DNA from: Campylobacteraceae bacterium UBA1877
GTDB lineage: Bacteria > Campylobacterota > Campylobacteria > Campylobacterales > Campylobacteraceae
Direction of reading: 5' to 3'
Length of the DNA: 5,855 nucleotides
NCBI GenBank assembly: GCA_002352945.1
Contig: DDHL01000024.1
Span: 13,276-19,130 of the forward strand
Numbering within the stretch: the stretch's first letter is position 1; each line of letters begins with the position of its first letter. This document shows, piece by piece, positions 1 to 5,559 of the stretch. The notes under the pieces were generated by a model. The model made no database searches. It had not been told where the DNA came from and saw only the letters and a program-made list of their open reading frames with translations. Both the position numbers and the translations under genes were made by a program.

Positions 1-196
1 TAAACATTAAAAATACAATGCCAAACTCAGCCACATGGCTTAAATCCGCATTTGCATGCAGATCAAAAACCAGGGCAATAACTGCACCAGTTGCAATATA
101 CCCCACAACTGGTGGAATATGAAGTTTTTTTAGGAGTATATTAAAAGTGATTGCAAGGGCAACAGCGACTAAAAAAATTGCAAGAAACGAGTCCAC
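1..196 (-). CDS. kefB: KefB-type monovalent cation/proton antiporter, N-terminal part (runs off the window)
   Basis: Only the first 65 codons are in the window; the rest lies beyond base 1. Reading leftward from a GTG at 196-194, the protein starts with a hydrophobic segment (about residues 3-22). It continues with the motif IPPVVGYIATGAVI (about 28-40) and then VAEFGIVFLMF (about 55-65). These are typical of the first helices of the CPA2 family (KefB/KefC and related Na+/H+ or K+/H+ exchangers), which sit in the inner membrane and exchange cations for protons. The GTG is the only possible start because the codon before it is the hspR stop. A GGAG at 205-202, inside the end of hspR, supplies the ribosome site. 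It is the third gene of the cbpA-hspR-kefB operon, the same order as remembered for C. jejuni. The exact ion is unknown. Confidence 0.85.
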   Translation of the reverse strand, partial: MDSFLAIFLVAVALAITFNILLKKLHIPPVVGYIATGAVIALVFDLHANADLSHVAEFGIVFLMF

Positions 197-571
197 CTAC
201 TCTCCAAAAAGAATTATTTCATAGCTATTTTTTCGTTTTACAAGAGAGTTTTCAGGTGGAACAGTGCCCTGTTTAGATAATTTTGCAATCTCTTGGCGAA
301 GTTCATCAATAATCGCCTCACACTCTTCAATCTTCTCTTTTAATTGCAAAACAACATCAACACCAGCTAAGTTAACTCCCAAATCTCGAGTAAGACGCAA
401 AATCATTTTAATGCGATCAATATCTCTTTGGGAGTATAGACGCATTCTCCCGTCTGTTCTTGAGGGAGTTATCAACCCTTCCCTCTCATATTGTCGTAAA
501 GTTTGGGGGTGAATGCTTAGCACCTTCGCTACCACGCTAATAAGATAAACCGGTTCATCATATGTGTGCAT
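197..571 (-). CDS. hspR: HspR, MerR-family heat-shock repressor
   Basis: This 124-residue protein is of normal length for HspR. Residues 8-75 form a MerR-type winged helix-turn-helix: YLISVVAKVLSIHPQTLRQY (9-28) is the HTH, then the wing EGLITPSRTDGRMRLYSQRD (31-50). A helical segment rich in Glu, Lys and Leu (about 72-102) is likely the coiled-coil dimer helix. HspR proteins repress chaperone operons, including their own, and usually use DnaK as co-repressor. Its position directly after a cbpA-type dnaJ gene is the classic HspR context. The ATG is 2 nt after the cbpA stop, and the ribosome site GGAGAG (582-577) lies inside the last cbpA codons, so the two are probably translationally coupled. 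No cysteine-based metal site typical of metal-sensing MerR proteins is seen; the one Cys (84) lies in the coiled coil. Confidence 0.93.
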   Translation of the reverse strand: MHTYDEPVYLISVVAKVLSIHPQTLRQYEREGLITPSRTDGRMRLYSQRDIDRIKMILRLTRDLGVNLAGVDVVLQLKEKIEECEAIIDELRQEIAKLSKQGTVPPENSLVKRKNSYEIILFGE

Positions 572-573
572 GT

Positions 574-1443
574 TTACTCTCCAGGCAAGTATTCTTTCAT
601 AGCTTTTACCAGATTCTCATTTAAAGAATCAACATCGGGCAGGATAATATTGGCTCTTAAGTATAAATCGCCCTTTTGTTTTGTCTTGCGGTTAATAACA
701 CCATATCCCTTGACGCGAAATCTCTGACCAGACTTCGTGTTTTTTCCCACTTTTAATGTTATCATTTTTTCAAGGGTTTGTACGCTTACTTTTCCACCAA
801 ATAGTGCAGTTTTTAATGGAATTTGGATCTCTTTTTCCAAATCATCCCCATCTCTAGTATATTCTGGACTTTCTGCAACTTCTACATTTAAAAAAAGATC
901 GCCCCTTTGGGATTGAAAACGTTTTCCTTTATTTCTAATCCGCATCTTCTCACCTGAACGGATTCCGGCTGGAATTTTTATATCAAAAGTTTCGCCCCCA
1001 TAAGAAACGCTATGCTTTCCTCCAAGTACTGCCACGTTAAATGGCACAACAATGCGTGCAGTTACATCAAGGTCTGGGGCTCCAAATTGCTCAAAACCCC
1101 CGCCGCCAAAAGTGCTAAAACTTCCAAAACTGCTAAAACCGCCGCCGCCACCAAAAATGGAGCGTAAAATTTCATCCAAATTTGCTCCACTATGGGCATG
1201 GGCAAAGTCTTGGAAGTTTTGGCCACCAAACATACTATCCCCATGACGGTCATATTGGGCCCTCTTTTGAGGATCACTTAAAATCTCATATGCTGCATTA
1301 ATCTCTTTAAATTTACTCTCTGCTTCGGGGTCTTTATTAACATCTGGATGATACTTGCGAGCTAATCTTCGGTAAGCTTTTTTAATCTCATCTGCTGAAG
1401 CGCTCTTATCAACCCCTAAAGTTTCATATAAGCTGTTGCTCAC
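574..1443 (-). CDS. cbpA: CbpA-type DnaJ/Hsp40 co-chaperone
   Basis: The protein has 289 residues. The J domain spans about 4-68 and carries the HPD motif at 32-34, which stimulates the DnaK ATPase. A Gly/Phe-rich linker follows (about 73-122). Two beta-rich substrate-binding domains come next, about 125-192 (with [10 protein letters not shown] and [18 protein letters not shown]) and about 195-270 (with ALFGGKVSV and [10 protein letters not shown]). The CXXCXGXG zinc-finger repeats of true DnaJ are absent, so this is a type II (CbpA/DnaJ-B) protein that acts with DnaK in the cytoplasm. The start is GTG at 1443, supported by AGGAG six bases upstream. The nearby ATG at 1458 is out of frame and soon meets a stop. 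It is first in the operon and divergent from htrA. HspR probably represses it, as in related bacteria. Confidence 0.94.
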   Translation of the reverse strand: MSNSLYETLGVDKSASADEIKKAYRRLARKYHPDVNKDPEAESKFKEINAAYEILSDPQKRAQYDRHGDSMFGGQNFQDFAHAHSGANLDEILRSIFGGGGGFSSFGSFSTFGGGGFEQFGAPDLDVTARIVVPFNVAVLGGKHSVSYGGETFDIKIPAGIRSGEKMRIRNKGKRFQSQRGDLFLNVEVAESPEYTRDGDDLEKEIQIPLKTALFGGKVSVQTLEKMITLKVGKNTKSGQRFRVKGYGVINRKTKQKGDLYLRANIILPDVDSLNENLVKAMKEYLPGE

Positions 1444-1449
1444 TCCAAA

Positions 1450-1454
1450 CTCCT
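1450..1454 (-). promoter_or_regulatory. Ribosome binding site that fixes the GTG start of cbpA
   Basis: On the minus strand AGGAG (1454-1450) lies six bases before GTG at 1443-1441. No in-frame ATG is available near the J-domain start, so this strong site supports the GTG. Confidence 0.8.
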
Positions 1455-1472
1455 CATAATCTCTATCTCAAT

Positions 1473-1500
1473 AGTTTTATAGATATTATAGTATAAAACT
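1473..1500. promoter_or_regulatory. Palindrome over the cbpA -10 box, candidate HspR operator
   Basis: Two perfect 9-bp arms, AGTTTTATA (1473-1481) and TATAAAACT (1492-1500), flank a 10-bp centre that includes the -10 box. A dimer bound here would cover the -10 and the start site and block transcription. HspR is the obvious candidate because its gene is in the operon. However, the arms do not match the actinobacterial HAIR consensus (CTTGAGT, seven bases, ACTCAAG), so the assignment is inference. AT-rich DNA also makes such arms easier to find by chance. Confidence 0.45.
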
Positions 1501-1514
1501 TTAGTCTAAGTCAA
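1485..1514 (-). promoter_or_regulatory. Sigma70-type promoter of the cbpA-hspR-kefB operon
   Basis: On the minus strand there is TTGACT at 1514-1509, an 18-base spacer, and a perfect TATAAT at 1490-1485. The predicted transcription start is near 1478, which leaves a leader of about 35 nt before the cbpA GTG. The match is unusually good for AT-rich Campylobacterota DNA, where -35 boxes are often weak. The -10 lies at the centre of the palindrome at 1473-1500, as expected for a promoter controlled by a repressor. Confidence 0.7.
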
Positions 1515-1533
1515 TCAACTTATATAAATTATC

Positions 1534-1550
1534 TCTTTACATGTAAAAGC
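1534..1550. repeat. Dispersed palindromic repeat, copy 1 (core TTTACATGTAAA)
   Basis: The 17 bases TCTTTACATGTAAAAGC are identical to those at 5512-5528. The core TTTACATGTAAA (1536-1547) is a perfect 12-bp palindrome and recurs a third time at 5546-5557. This single copy lies between the cbpA and htrA promoters, upstream of both. It could be a protein binding site or one unit of a dispersed extragenic repeat; the window cannot tell which. Confidence 0.8.
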
Positions 1551-1608
1551 TCAACCCTTTATCCAAACCCATTATATAGGTGTTTAAATAACCTTAAAAA
1601 ATATTTAC

Positions 1609-1646
1609 TTATTATTAACTTGTGCGTTTTATACTTTCGGTATAAA
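1609..1646 (+). promoter_or_regulatory. Probable htrA promoter region
   Basis: Two -10-like boxes are present: TATACT at 1630-1635 and TATAAA at 1641-1646. The -35 region is poor: TTATTA at 1609-1614 is 15 bases from the first box and TTGTGC at 1620-1625 is 15 bases from the second. AT-rich runs upstream are common in Campylobacterota promoters, where the -10 carries most of the signal. Which box is used is not clear. The htrA ribosome site AAGGA (1662-1666) follows, seven bases before the ATG. Confidence 0.5.
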
Positions 1647-1647
1647 A
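1627..1647. promoter_or_regulatory. Palindrome at the htrA promoter, candidate operator or leader hairpin
   Basis: Perfect 8-bp arms TTTTATAC (1627-1634) and GTATAAAA (1640-1647) flank the five bases TTTCG. The palindrome covers both possible -10 boxes. Its inner arm TTTTATA/TATAAAA is shared with the palindrome over the cbpA -10 box, but the gap between these 7-bp arms is 7 here and 10 there. It could bind HspR, the CprR-like regulator, or nothing. Confidence 0.4.
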
Positions 1648-1673
1648 ATTATTTCTAACCAAAGGATATTTCG

Positions 1674-3065
1674 ATGAAACGTTTACTTTATCTATTCCTT
1701 ATTGGGTCCATTTTTGCTTATGGTGCCAGTATCGATTTTAAACTTGCTCCTCAAAATCCCCAAAGAGTAGCACCATCTAAAAATGACGTCATACTATCAT
1801 TTCACGACTCCATCAAAGATGCAAAAAAGAGTGTTGTAAATATATCAACTACAAAAACCATACGTCAAAATTCACAAATAGAAGATATGTTTAATCACCC
1901 ATTTTTTAAAGATTTCTTTGGACCTGGTTTTCAATTTCCCGAGCAAAAACGAAAAGCAACGTCTTTAGGCTCTGGAGTTATAATCTCATCAGATGGCTAT
2001 ATTGTTACAAATAACCATGTCGTTGAAGAAGCCGATGAAATCGTGGTATCCTTGCTTGATAACAGCAAAGAGTATGAGGCAAAAATTATTGGATTAGATC
2101 CAAAATCCGATTTGGCTGTAATTAAAATTGATGCAAAAAATCTCCAAGCCATCCCCTTTGCTGACTCATCACACTTAACAGAAGGGGATGTGGTATTTGC
2201 CATTGGAAACCCTTTTGGTGTTGGCGGATCAGTCACCCAAGGAATCATCTCAGCGCTTAATAAAAGCGGAATTGGTTTAAATCAGTATGAAAATTTCATC
2301 CAAACTGATGCTTCAATAAACCCAGGAAACTCAGGCGGAGCCCTTGTTGATAGCCGAGGAGCCTTAGTTGGTATTAACACTGCAATTCTTTCAAGAAGTG
2401 GCGGAAATAACGGTATTGGTTTTGCCATCCCTGCAAATATGGTAAAAACAATCGCAAAATCTCTCATCGAAGAAGGAAAGATTGAACGTGGATATATGGG
2501 AGTTTCCATCGGAAATCTAACGAGTGATTTAAAAGAGGTTTACACCAATAAAGAAGGCGCACTTGTTTTAGGCGTTGAAGATGGTGGTCCAGCTGATAAA
2601 GCAGGTATTAAGCGAGGCGATTTAATCATTAAAGTGGATGATAAGGTTATTAAAAATGCTAACGATTTGAAAAATATCGTTGGAAGTCACCATCCAAAAG
2701 ATAAAGTAACAATCACTTACGAAAGAGATAACAAAATAAAAACTACTAGAATCACTCTTGATAAGCTAAGCGATGCAACCGGCTTTGGAACTCCAAGCGG
2801 CAATAGCCACATCAAAGGGCTCTATTTGGGCAATTTAAATGATGAATTGCGATATAGATTCCGCATCCCTCAAAATGTTGAAGGAGTTTTAGTACTAGAT
2901 GTTGAAGAAGATTCTGAGGCTGAATCCTTTGGATTTAAAAAAGGTGATGTGATTTTACAAGTAGAGCAAAGTGTTGTTACAAACCTTGATGAGTTTAACA
3001 AGGCTTTCAAACAGACTAAAAAAGATAAAATTAGAGTCTGGGTCAATAGAGGCGGTTATATTTAG
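1674..3065 (+). CDS. htrA: HtrA/DegQ periplasmic serine protease and chaperone
   Basis: The protein has 463 residues. A signal peptide (hydrophobic 4-16) ends at a likely cleavage site AYG|A after residue 17. The trypsin-like domain (about 40-265) has the full catalytic triad: His115 in TNNHVV, Asp146 in KSDLAV and Ser220 in GNSGG. An FF-rich stretch at 77-88 matches the LA loop region of DegP/DegQ. PDZ1 covers about 275-365 and PDZ2 about 380-463. HtrA degrades or refolds damaged proteins in the periplasm. The ATG is preceded by AAGGA seven bases upstream and leads straight into the signal peptide. The C-terminus is odd: it stops at RGGYI, six residues short of the usual end of PDZ2, and the next in-frame codons read PILVK and stop (see the feature at 3063-3083). 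The gene lies divergent from cbpA and just upstream of a two-component operon, the order remembered for C. jejuni htrA-cprRS. Confidence 0.95.
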   Translation: MKRLLYLFLIGSIFAYGASIDFKLAPQNPQRVAPSKNDVILSFHDSIKDAKKSVVNISTTKTIRQNSQIEDMFNHPFFKDFFGPGFQFPEQKRKATSLGSGVIISSDGYIVTNNHVVEEADEIVVSLLDNSKEYEAKIIGLDPKSDLAVIKIDAKNLQAIPFADSSHLTEGDVVFAIGNPFGVGGSVTQGIISALNKSGIGLNQYENFIQTDASINPGNSGGALVDSRGALVGINTAILSRSGGNNGIGFAIPANMVKTIAKSLIEEGKIERGYMGVSIGNLTSDLKEVYTNKEGALVLGVEDGGPADKAGIKRGDLIIKVDDKVIKNANDLKNIVGSHHPKDKVTITYERDNKIKTTRITLDKLSDATGFGTPSGNSHIKGLYLGNLNDELRYRFRIPQNVEGVLVLDVEEDSEAESFGFKKGDVILQVEQSVVTNLDEFNKAFKQTKKDKIRVWVNRGGYI

Positions 3066-3083
3066 CCAATTCTAGTAAAATAG
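3063..3083 (+). other. Possible lost C-terminal tail of htrA after an in-frame TAG
   Basis: The htrA stop TAG (3063-3065) is followed in frame by codons for PILVK and a second TAG (3081-3083). In E. coli DegP the protein ends RGDSTIYLLMQ and in DegQ RGNESIYLLLR (from memory). Reading through here gives RGGYI-x-PILVK, with the same number of residues after RG and a similar hydrophobic ending. This suggests a recent nonsense change or a sequencing error. A natural short C-terminus is also possible. Confidence 0.45.
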
Positions 3084-3090
3084 ATTTTTT

Positions 3091-3110
3091 GTGCTCCCTC
3101 TTGGGGGCAC
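3091..3110. other. GC-rich hairpin between htrA and the response regulator gene
   Basis: GTGCTCCC (3091-3098) can pair over all eight bases with GGGGGCAC (3103-3110), counting one U-G pair, around the loop TCTT. It stands out in AT-rich DNA. It could end htrA transcription, but no T-run follows on either strand; the T-run (3085-3090) lies before it on the plus strand. It also overlaps the -35 region of the next promoter. It may be a weak terminator, an mRNA 3' stabiliser or a binding site. Confidence 0.45.
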
Positions 3111-3130
3111 AACTTTGAATGTGCTATAAT
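3101..3130 (+). promoter_or_regulatory. Extended -10 promoter of the two-component operon
   Basis: A perfect TATAAT at 3125-3130 is preceded by TGC, forming an extended -10 (TGCTATAAT). The best -35 is TTGGGG at 3101-3106 with an 18-base spacer. It matches only the TTG and lies inside the hairpin. The predicted start near 3137 leaves a leader of about 12 nt, with AAGGA (3139-3143) five bases before the ATG. The regulator operon therefore probably has its own promoter in addition to any readthrough from htrA. Confidence 0.65.
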
Positions 3131-3148
3131 TTCTGCAAAAGGAATTAA

Positions 3149-3823
3149 ATGACACAAATCTTGATGATTGAAGATGACTTAGAATTAGCCGAAATTTTAA
3201 CCGAGTATTTAGAGCAGTTTGATATGCGAGTAACCACTGCCGAGGATCCTTATATTGGCATATCAACTCTTGATACTGGAAAGTTTGATTTAGTTATTTT
3301 AGATTTAACACTGCCTGGAATTGACGGTTTAGAGGTTTGCAAAGAGATTCGACAAAAACACGATATTCCAATCATTATCTCTTCAGCTAGACATGACATT
3401 ACCGATAAGGTCACAGCCTTAGAAAATGGTGCAGATGATTATCTTCCAAAACCATATAATCCAAGAGAACTTCAAGCTCGCATTAAAAGCCATTTGCGGC
3501 GCCAGCATAACAATGCCCAGCCAGCAACTCCTCCTAGTGCAGATTTAGTTTTAGATGAGCATCAAATGCAAATTACCTTTCATGGAAAGCCACTCCATCT
3601 CACAGCTGCTGAATATGGAATTTTAAGCTATTTAATGAAAAAAGAAGGTGGTGTCGTCTCACGAGAAGAGCTTATTTACAATTGCGAAGCTATCAGTGAA
3701 GAGACAACAAACAAAAGTATTGATGTTATTATCGGAAGAATCAGGCAGAAATTGGGAGAAAACCCAAAAAATCCAAAGCACATTCATGCCGTTCGAGGTG
3801 TTGGATATAAGTATTTAAAATGA
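3149..3823 (+). CDS. cprR: OmpR-family response regulator, CprR/ArsR-like
   Basis: The protein has 224 residues. The receiver domain (1-115) has the acidic pocket Glu8/Asp9/Asp10, the phosphoacceptor Asp52 in LVILDLTLPG, Ser79 in IISSA, and Lys101 in LPKPY, so all the residues for phosphorylation are present. A linker rich in Asn, Gln, Ala and Pro (about 120-130) leads to a winged-helix DNA-binding domain (about 132-224) with the conserved LTAAEYGIL and IDVIIGRIRQKLG and the ending AVRGVGYKY. It is a cytoplasmic transcription regulator. The name CprR rests on position next to htrA and pairing with this kinase, as remembered for C. jejuni Cj1227c/Cj1226c; H. pylori ArsR belongs to the same group. 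The stop overlaps the kinase start by four bases (ATGA), so the pair is coupled. Targets cannot be read from sequence, but htrA is a good candidate. Confidence 0.88.
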   Translation: MTQILMIEDDLELAEILTEYLEQFDMRVTTAEDPYIGISTLDTGKFDLVILDLTLPGIDGLEVCKEIRQKHDIPIIISSARHDITDKVTALENGADDYLPKPYNPRELQARIKSHLRRQHNNAQPATPPSADLVLDEHQMQITFHGKPLHLTAAEYGILSYLMKKEGGVVSREELIYNCEAISEETTNKSIDVIIGRIRQKLGENPKNPKHIHAVRGVGYKYLK

Positions 3824-5097
3824 TCCGCTCCTCAATCTTTTATAGTATCACTTTTATCTTCTTTTTATCTACTGTTAGTATCTTTTTGGCTTTTTTGTGG
3901 CTTATGGAGTATGATAAACAAAACTATACAAAGGAGCTTAATACCAAATACTCCATCGTTGCAAGAGCAACGCTTTTTCATCTAAACAATTTTATAACCC
4001 AAGATGAGCTTAATGCGCAGGTTAAAGATTATAAAATGACAGAAGTTGACGAGCCAGACGAGAGAGAAAATATCTTAAAAAACGCCATTGTTATTGAAGA
4101 GATTCAAACAAAAATCGGCTCAAGCTCAATTTTATTATACGACAAACACCACTACTTAAAAATCACCCACCAAGATAACACTTTACTGCTTAAAGATGAA
4201 GATTATCAACCCTATAGATATGATGTTATTCGCATAATCTTTGCAAGTGTATTTCTTATTTTATTAGCAACTTATATCTTTACTATACGAAAATTAAAAC
4301 CCTTGCGAAAACTTAAAATTGAAATTGATAAATTCGCCAAGGGCGATCTTGAAGAGGTTACTTGCAATAGCACCGGAAGCGATGAAATCTCTGAAGTTTC
4401 AGCTGCCTTTTATAATGCAGTAACCCAAATTAAAACACTCAACCAATCTCGCCAACTTTTTTTAAGAAATATTATGCATGAGTTAAAAACTCCAATAACC
4501 AAAGGGCGAATTACTGTTGAGATGCTAGATTCAACAAAATATAAAAACCGCCTCATTGGCGTTTTTGAGAAGCTTGAAACCCTTATTAATGAGTTTGCTT
4601 CAATTGAGCGTCTTACCTCTGGAATTGGACTAACAAATGTTAAAAACTATAGACTTGTTGATATAATCGATGAAGCAATGGATTTGGCCATGGTTGAGCC
4701 AAACAGCGTGGCTTTAAATATTGATTCTACAATCACCTTAAAAGTGGACTTTAAACTCTTTGCTATAGCTATTAAAAATATGATAGACAATGGCATAAAA
4801 TATTCAACCGAACACTATATGAAGGTTGTAGCAGATAAAAAAAGTATCCGATTTATCAGCCTTGGAGCCCCGCTTGAGCACCCTTTAAAATATTACATTG
4901 AGCCTTTTGTTCAAGGAAATAATAGTACTAAAAGTTTAGGTCTTGGGCTTTATATTGTGGATAATATCGTAAAAGCCCACCATTTACAGCTCGCTTATTG
5001 CCACCAAAATGGTTATAATATATTTAGCTTTGAAAATATTGAGAGATTGATAGAAAATAGTGTACAATTACAAAATAACACCTCTATAAAGGAGTAA
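3820..5097 (+). CDS. cprS: Membrane sensor histidine kinase, CprS/ArsS-like
   Basis: The protein has 425 residues. TM1 is about 7-28, a periplasmic sensor of about 108 residues follows, and TM2 is about 136-156. A HAMP linker covers about 157-208. The DHp helix carries the phosphorylated His220 in MHELKTPITKGR. In the ATPase domain the N box is NMIDNGIKYS (Asn320, Asn324) and the G2 box is LGLGLYIV (about 373-380). The usual DxGxG (G1) box is replaced by SLGAPL near 347-352, lacking the Asp that normally contacts adenine. Similar variation occurs in the Campylobacterota ArsS-type kinases as far as I recall, so this need not mean loss of activity. It senses an unknown signal and should phosphorylate the regulator encoded just upstream. 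The periplasmic domain, rich in charged residues, matches no fold I recognise. Its last codons contain the GGAG site for the next gene. Confidence 0.88.
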   Translation: MIRSSIFYSITFIFFLSTVSIFLAFLWLMEYDKQNYTKELNTKYSIVARATLFHLNNFITQDELNAQVKDYKMTEVDEPDERENILKNAIVIEEIQTKIGSSSILLYDKHHYLKITHQDNTLLLKDEDYQPYRYDVIRIIFASVFLILLATYIFTIRKLKPLRKLKIEIDKFAKGDLEEVTCNSTGSDEISEVSAAFYNAVTQIKTLNQSRQLFLRNIMHELKTPITKGRITVEMLDSTKYKNRLIGVFEKLETLINEFASIERLTSGIGLTNVKNYRLVDIIDEAMDLAMVEPNSVALNIDSTITLKVDFKLFAIAIKNMIDNGIKYSTEHYMKVVADKKSIRFISLGAPLEHPLKYYIEPFVQGNNSTKSLGLGLYIVDNIVKAHHLQLAYCHQNGYNIFSFENIERLIENSVQLQNNTSIKE

Positions 5098-5099
5098 TA

Positions 5100-5510
5100 A
5101 TGGCGAGCATAGTGTTTGATTCAAAAGATATCTACCCTTTAATAGACCATCATATTGCAATTTTACAGCGGTTTGGGCTTGCCGATGAAACTCCTTTTTC
5201 ACTCATCTATTTTAATCTTGAAGATAAACCAAATATCGATTATGCAAAAGTATTTCATCAAATGTTGCGCAAAACCGACGCTCTTTTTCAGTCAAAAAAA
5301 CATTTTATTGTACTACTTCCTGGAACAGATTGGAATGGTGCTACTGAACTTTTATCTGGTATCCAAAACTTTTTAAGCTTACCAGCTTATGATAATGTAG
5401 TAACATATCCTGAAGATGGAGATGATGCAAAAAGCTTAACAAAAGCACTTTACAATAAGATTGAAGATAACTGCTGCATTGAAGTAAAGATGCTAAAAAG
5501 CCCCTATTAA
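5100..5510 (+). CDS. Small degenerate GGDEF-like protein
   Basis: This 136-residue cytoplasmic protein has no signal peptide or membrane segment. It has the pattern of a GGDEF (diguanylate cyclase) fold: FSLIYFNLED (33-42) fits the first core strand, MLRKTDALFQSKKHFIVLLPGTDWNGA (written in parts: MLRKTDALF 55-63, SKKHF 65-69, IVLLPGTDWNGA 70-81) fits the region around the active site, and YPEDGDD (103-109) with ALYNK (116-120) fits the end of the domain. The GGDEF signature itself is replaced by SKKHF, and the metal-binding Asp of the first strand is not evident. It should therefore not make c-di-GMP; a binding or partner role is possible. It starts 2 nt after the kinase stop, behind AAAGGAG (5088-5094), so it is likely co-expressed with the two-component system. 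The GGDEF relation is from pattern recognition and is moderately sure. I know no name for it. Confidence 0.75.
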   Translation: MASIVFDSKDIYPLIDHHIAILQRFGLADETPFSLIYFNLEDKPNIDYAKVFHQMLRKTDALFQSKKHFIVLLPGTDWNGATELLSGIQNFLSLPAYDNVVTYPEDGDDAKSLTKALYNKIEDNCCIEVKMLKSPY

Positions 5511-5511
5511 A

Positions 5512-5528
5512 TCTTTACATGTAAAAGC
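5512..5528. repeat. Dispersed palindromic repeat, copy 2
   Basis: This is the same 17 bases as copy 1 at 1534-1550 (TCTTTACATGTAAAAGC), starting two bases after the stop codon of the GGDEF-like gene. The core palindrome is 5514-5525. Confidence 0.85.
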
Positions 5529-5559
5529 CTTCATGCTTTGCAAGCTTTACATGTAAAGC
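5513..5559. terminator. Long hairpin from two repeat copies in the convergent junction, possible two-way terminator
   Basis: Copy 2 (5513-5528) and copy 3 (5544-5558) can pair as a 15-bp stem with one bulged A, around a 15-base loop. It fills nearly all of the 49 bases between two convergent genes, where a shared terminator is expected. A T-run after the stem is missing on both strands, so it is not a standard intrinsic terminator. Its placement is the main support. Confidence 0.45.
5544..5559. repeat. Dispersed palindromic repeat, copy 3
   Basis: GCTTTACATGTAAAGC is a perfect 16-bp palindrome with the same 12-bp core (5546-5557) as copies 1 and 2. It ends exactly at the base before the stop codon (5562-5560) of the minus-strand permease gene. 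Confidence 0.85.

Noticed and set aside
264..512. Plus-strand open frame of 82 codons inside hspR
   Set aside because: It lies fully antisense to a clear MerR-family gene, has no family features and no good ribosome site.
1052..1277. Open frames on both strands across the Gly/Phe-rich part of cbpA, one with a proline/lysine-rich product
   Set aside because: The repeated glycine codons of cbpA create long stop-free frames; the products look like translated low-complexity DNA.
1444..1673. Classical HAIR element (CTTGAGT, seven bases, ACTCAAG) for HspR
   Set aside because: I searched both strands by eye and found no pair of matching half-sites; only the unrelated AT-rich palindromes remain.
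197..3083. Possible recoding of TAG, suggested by the hspR/kefB junction and the codons after the htrA stop
   Set aside because: The permease gene ends with TAG exactly where its family ends, and the htrA tail itself would also end with TAG, so TAG acts as a normal stop.
5511..5559. Start of a CRISPR array from the two spaced repeats
   Set aside because: Only two copies, with a 15-base gap, the repeat is a short perfect palindrome, and no cas gene is present.
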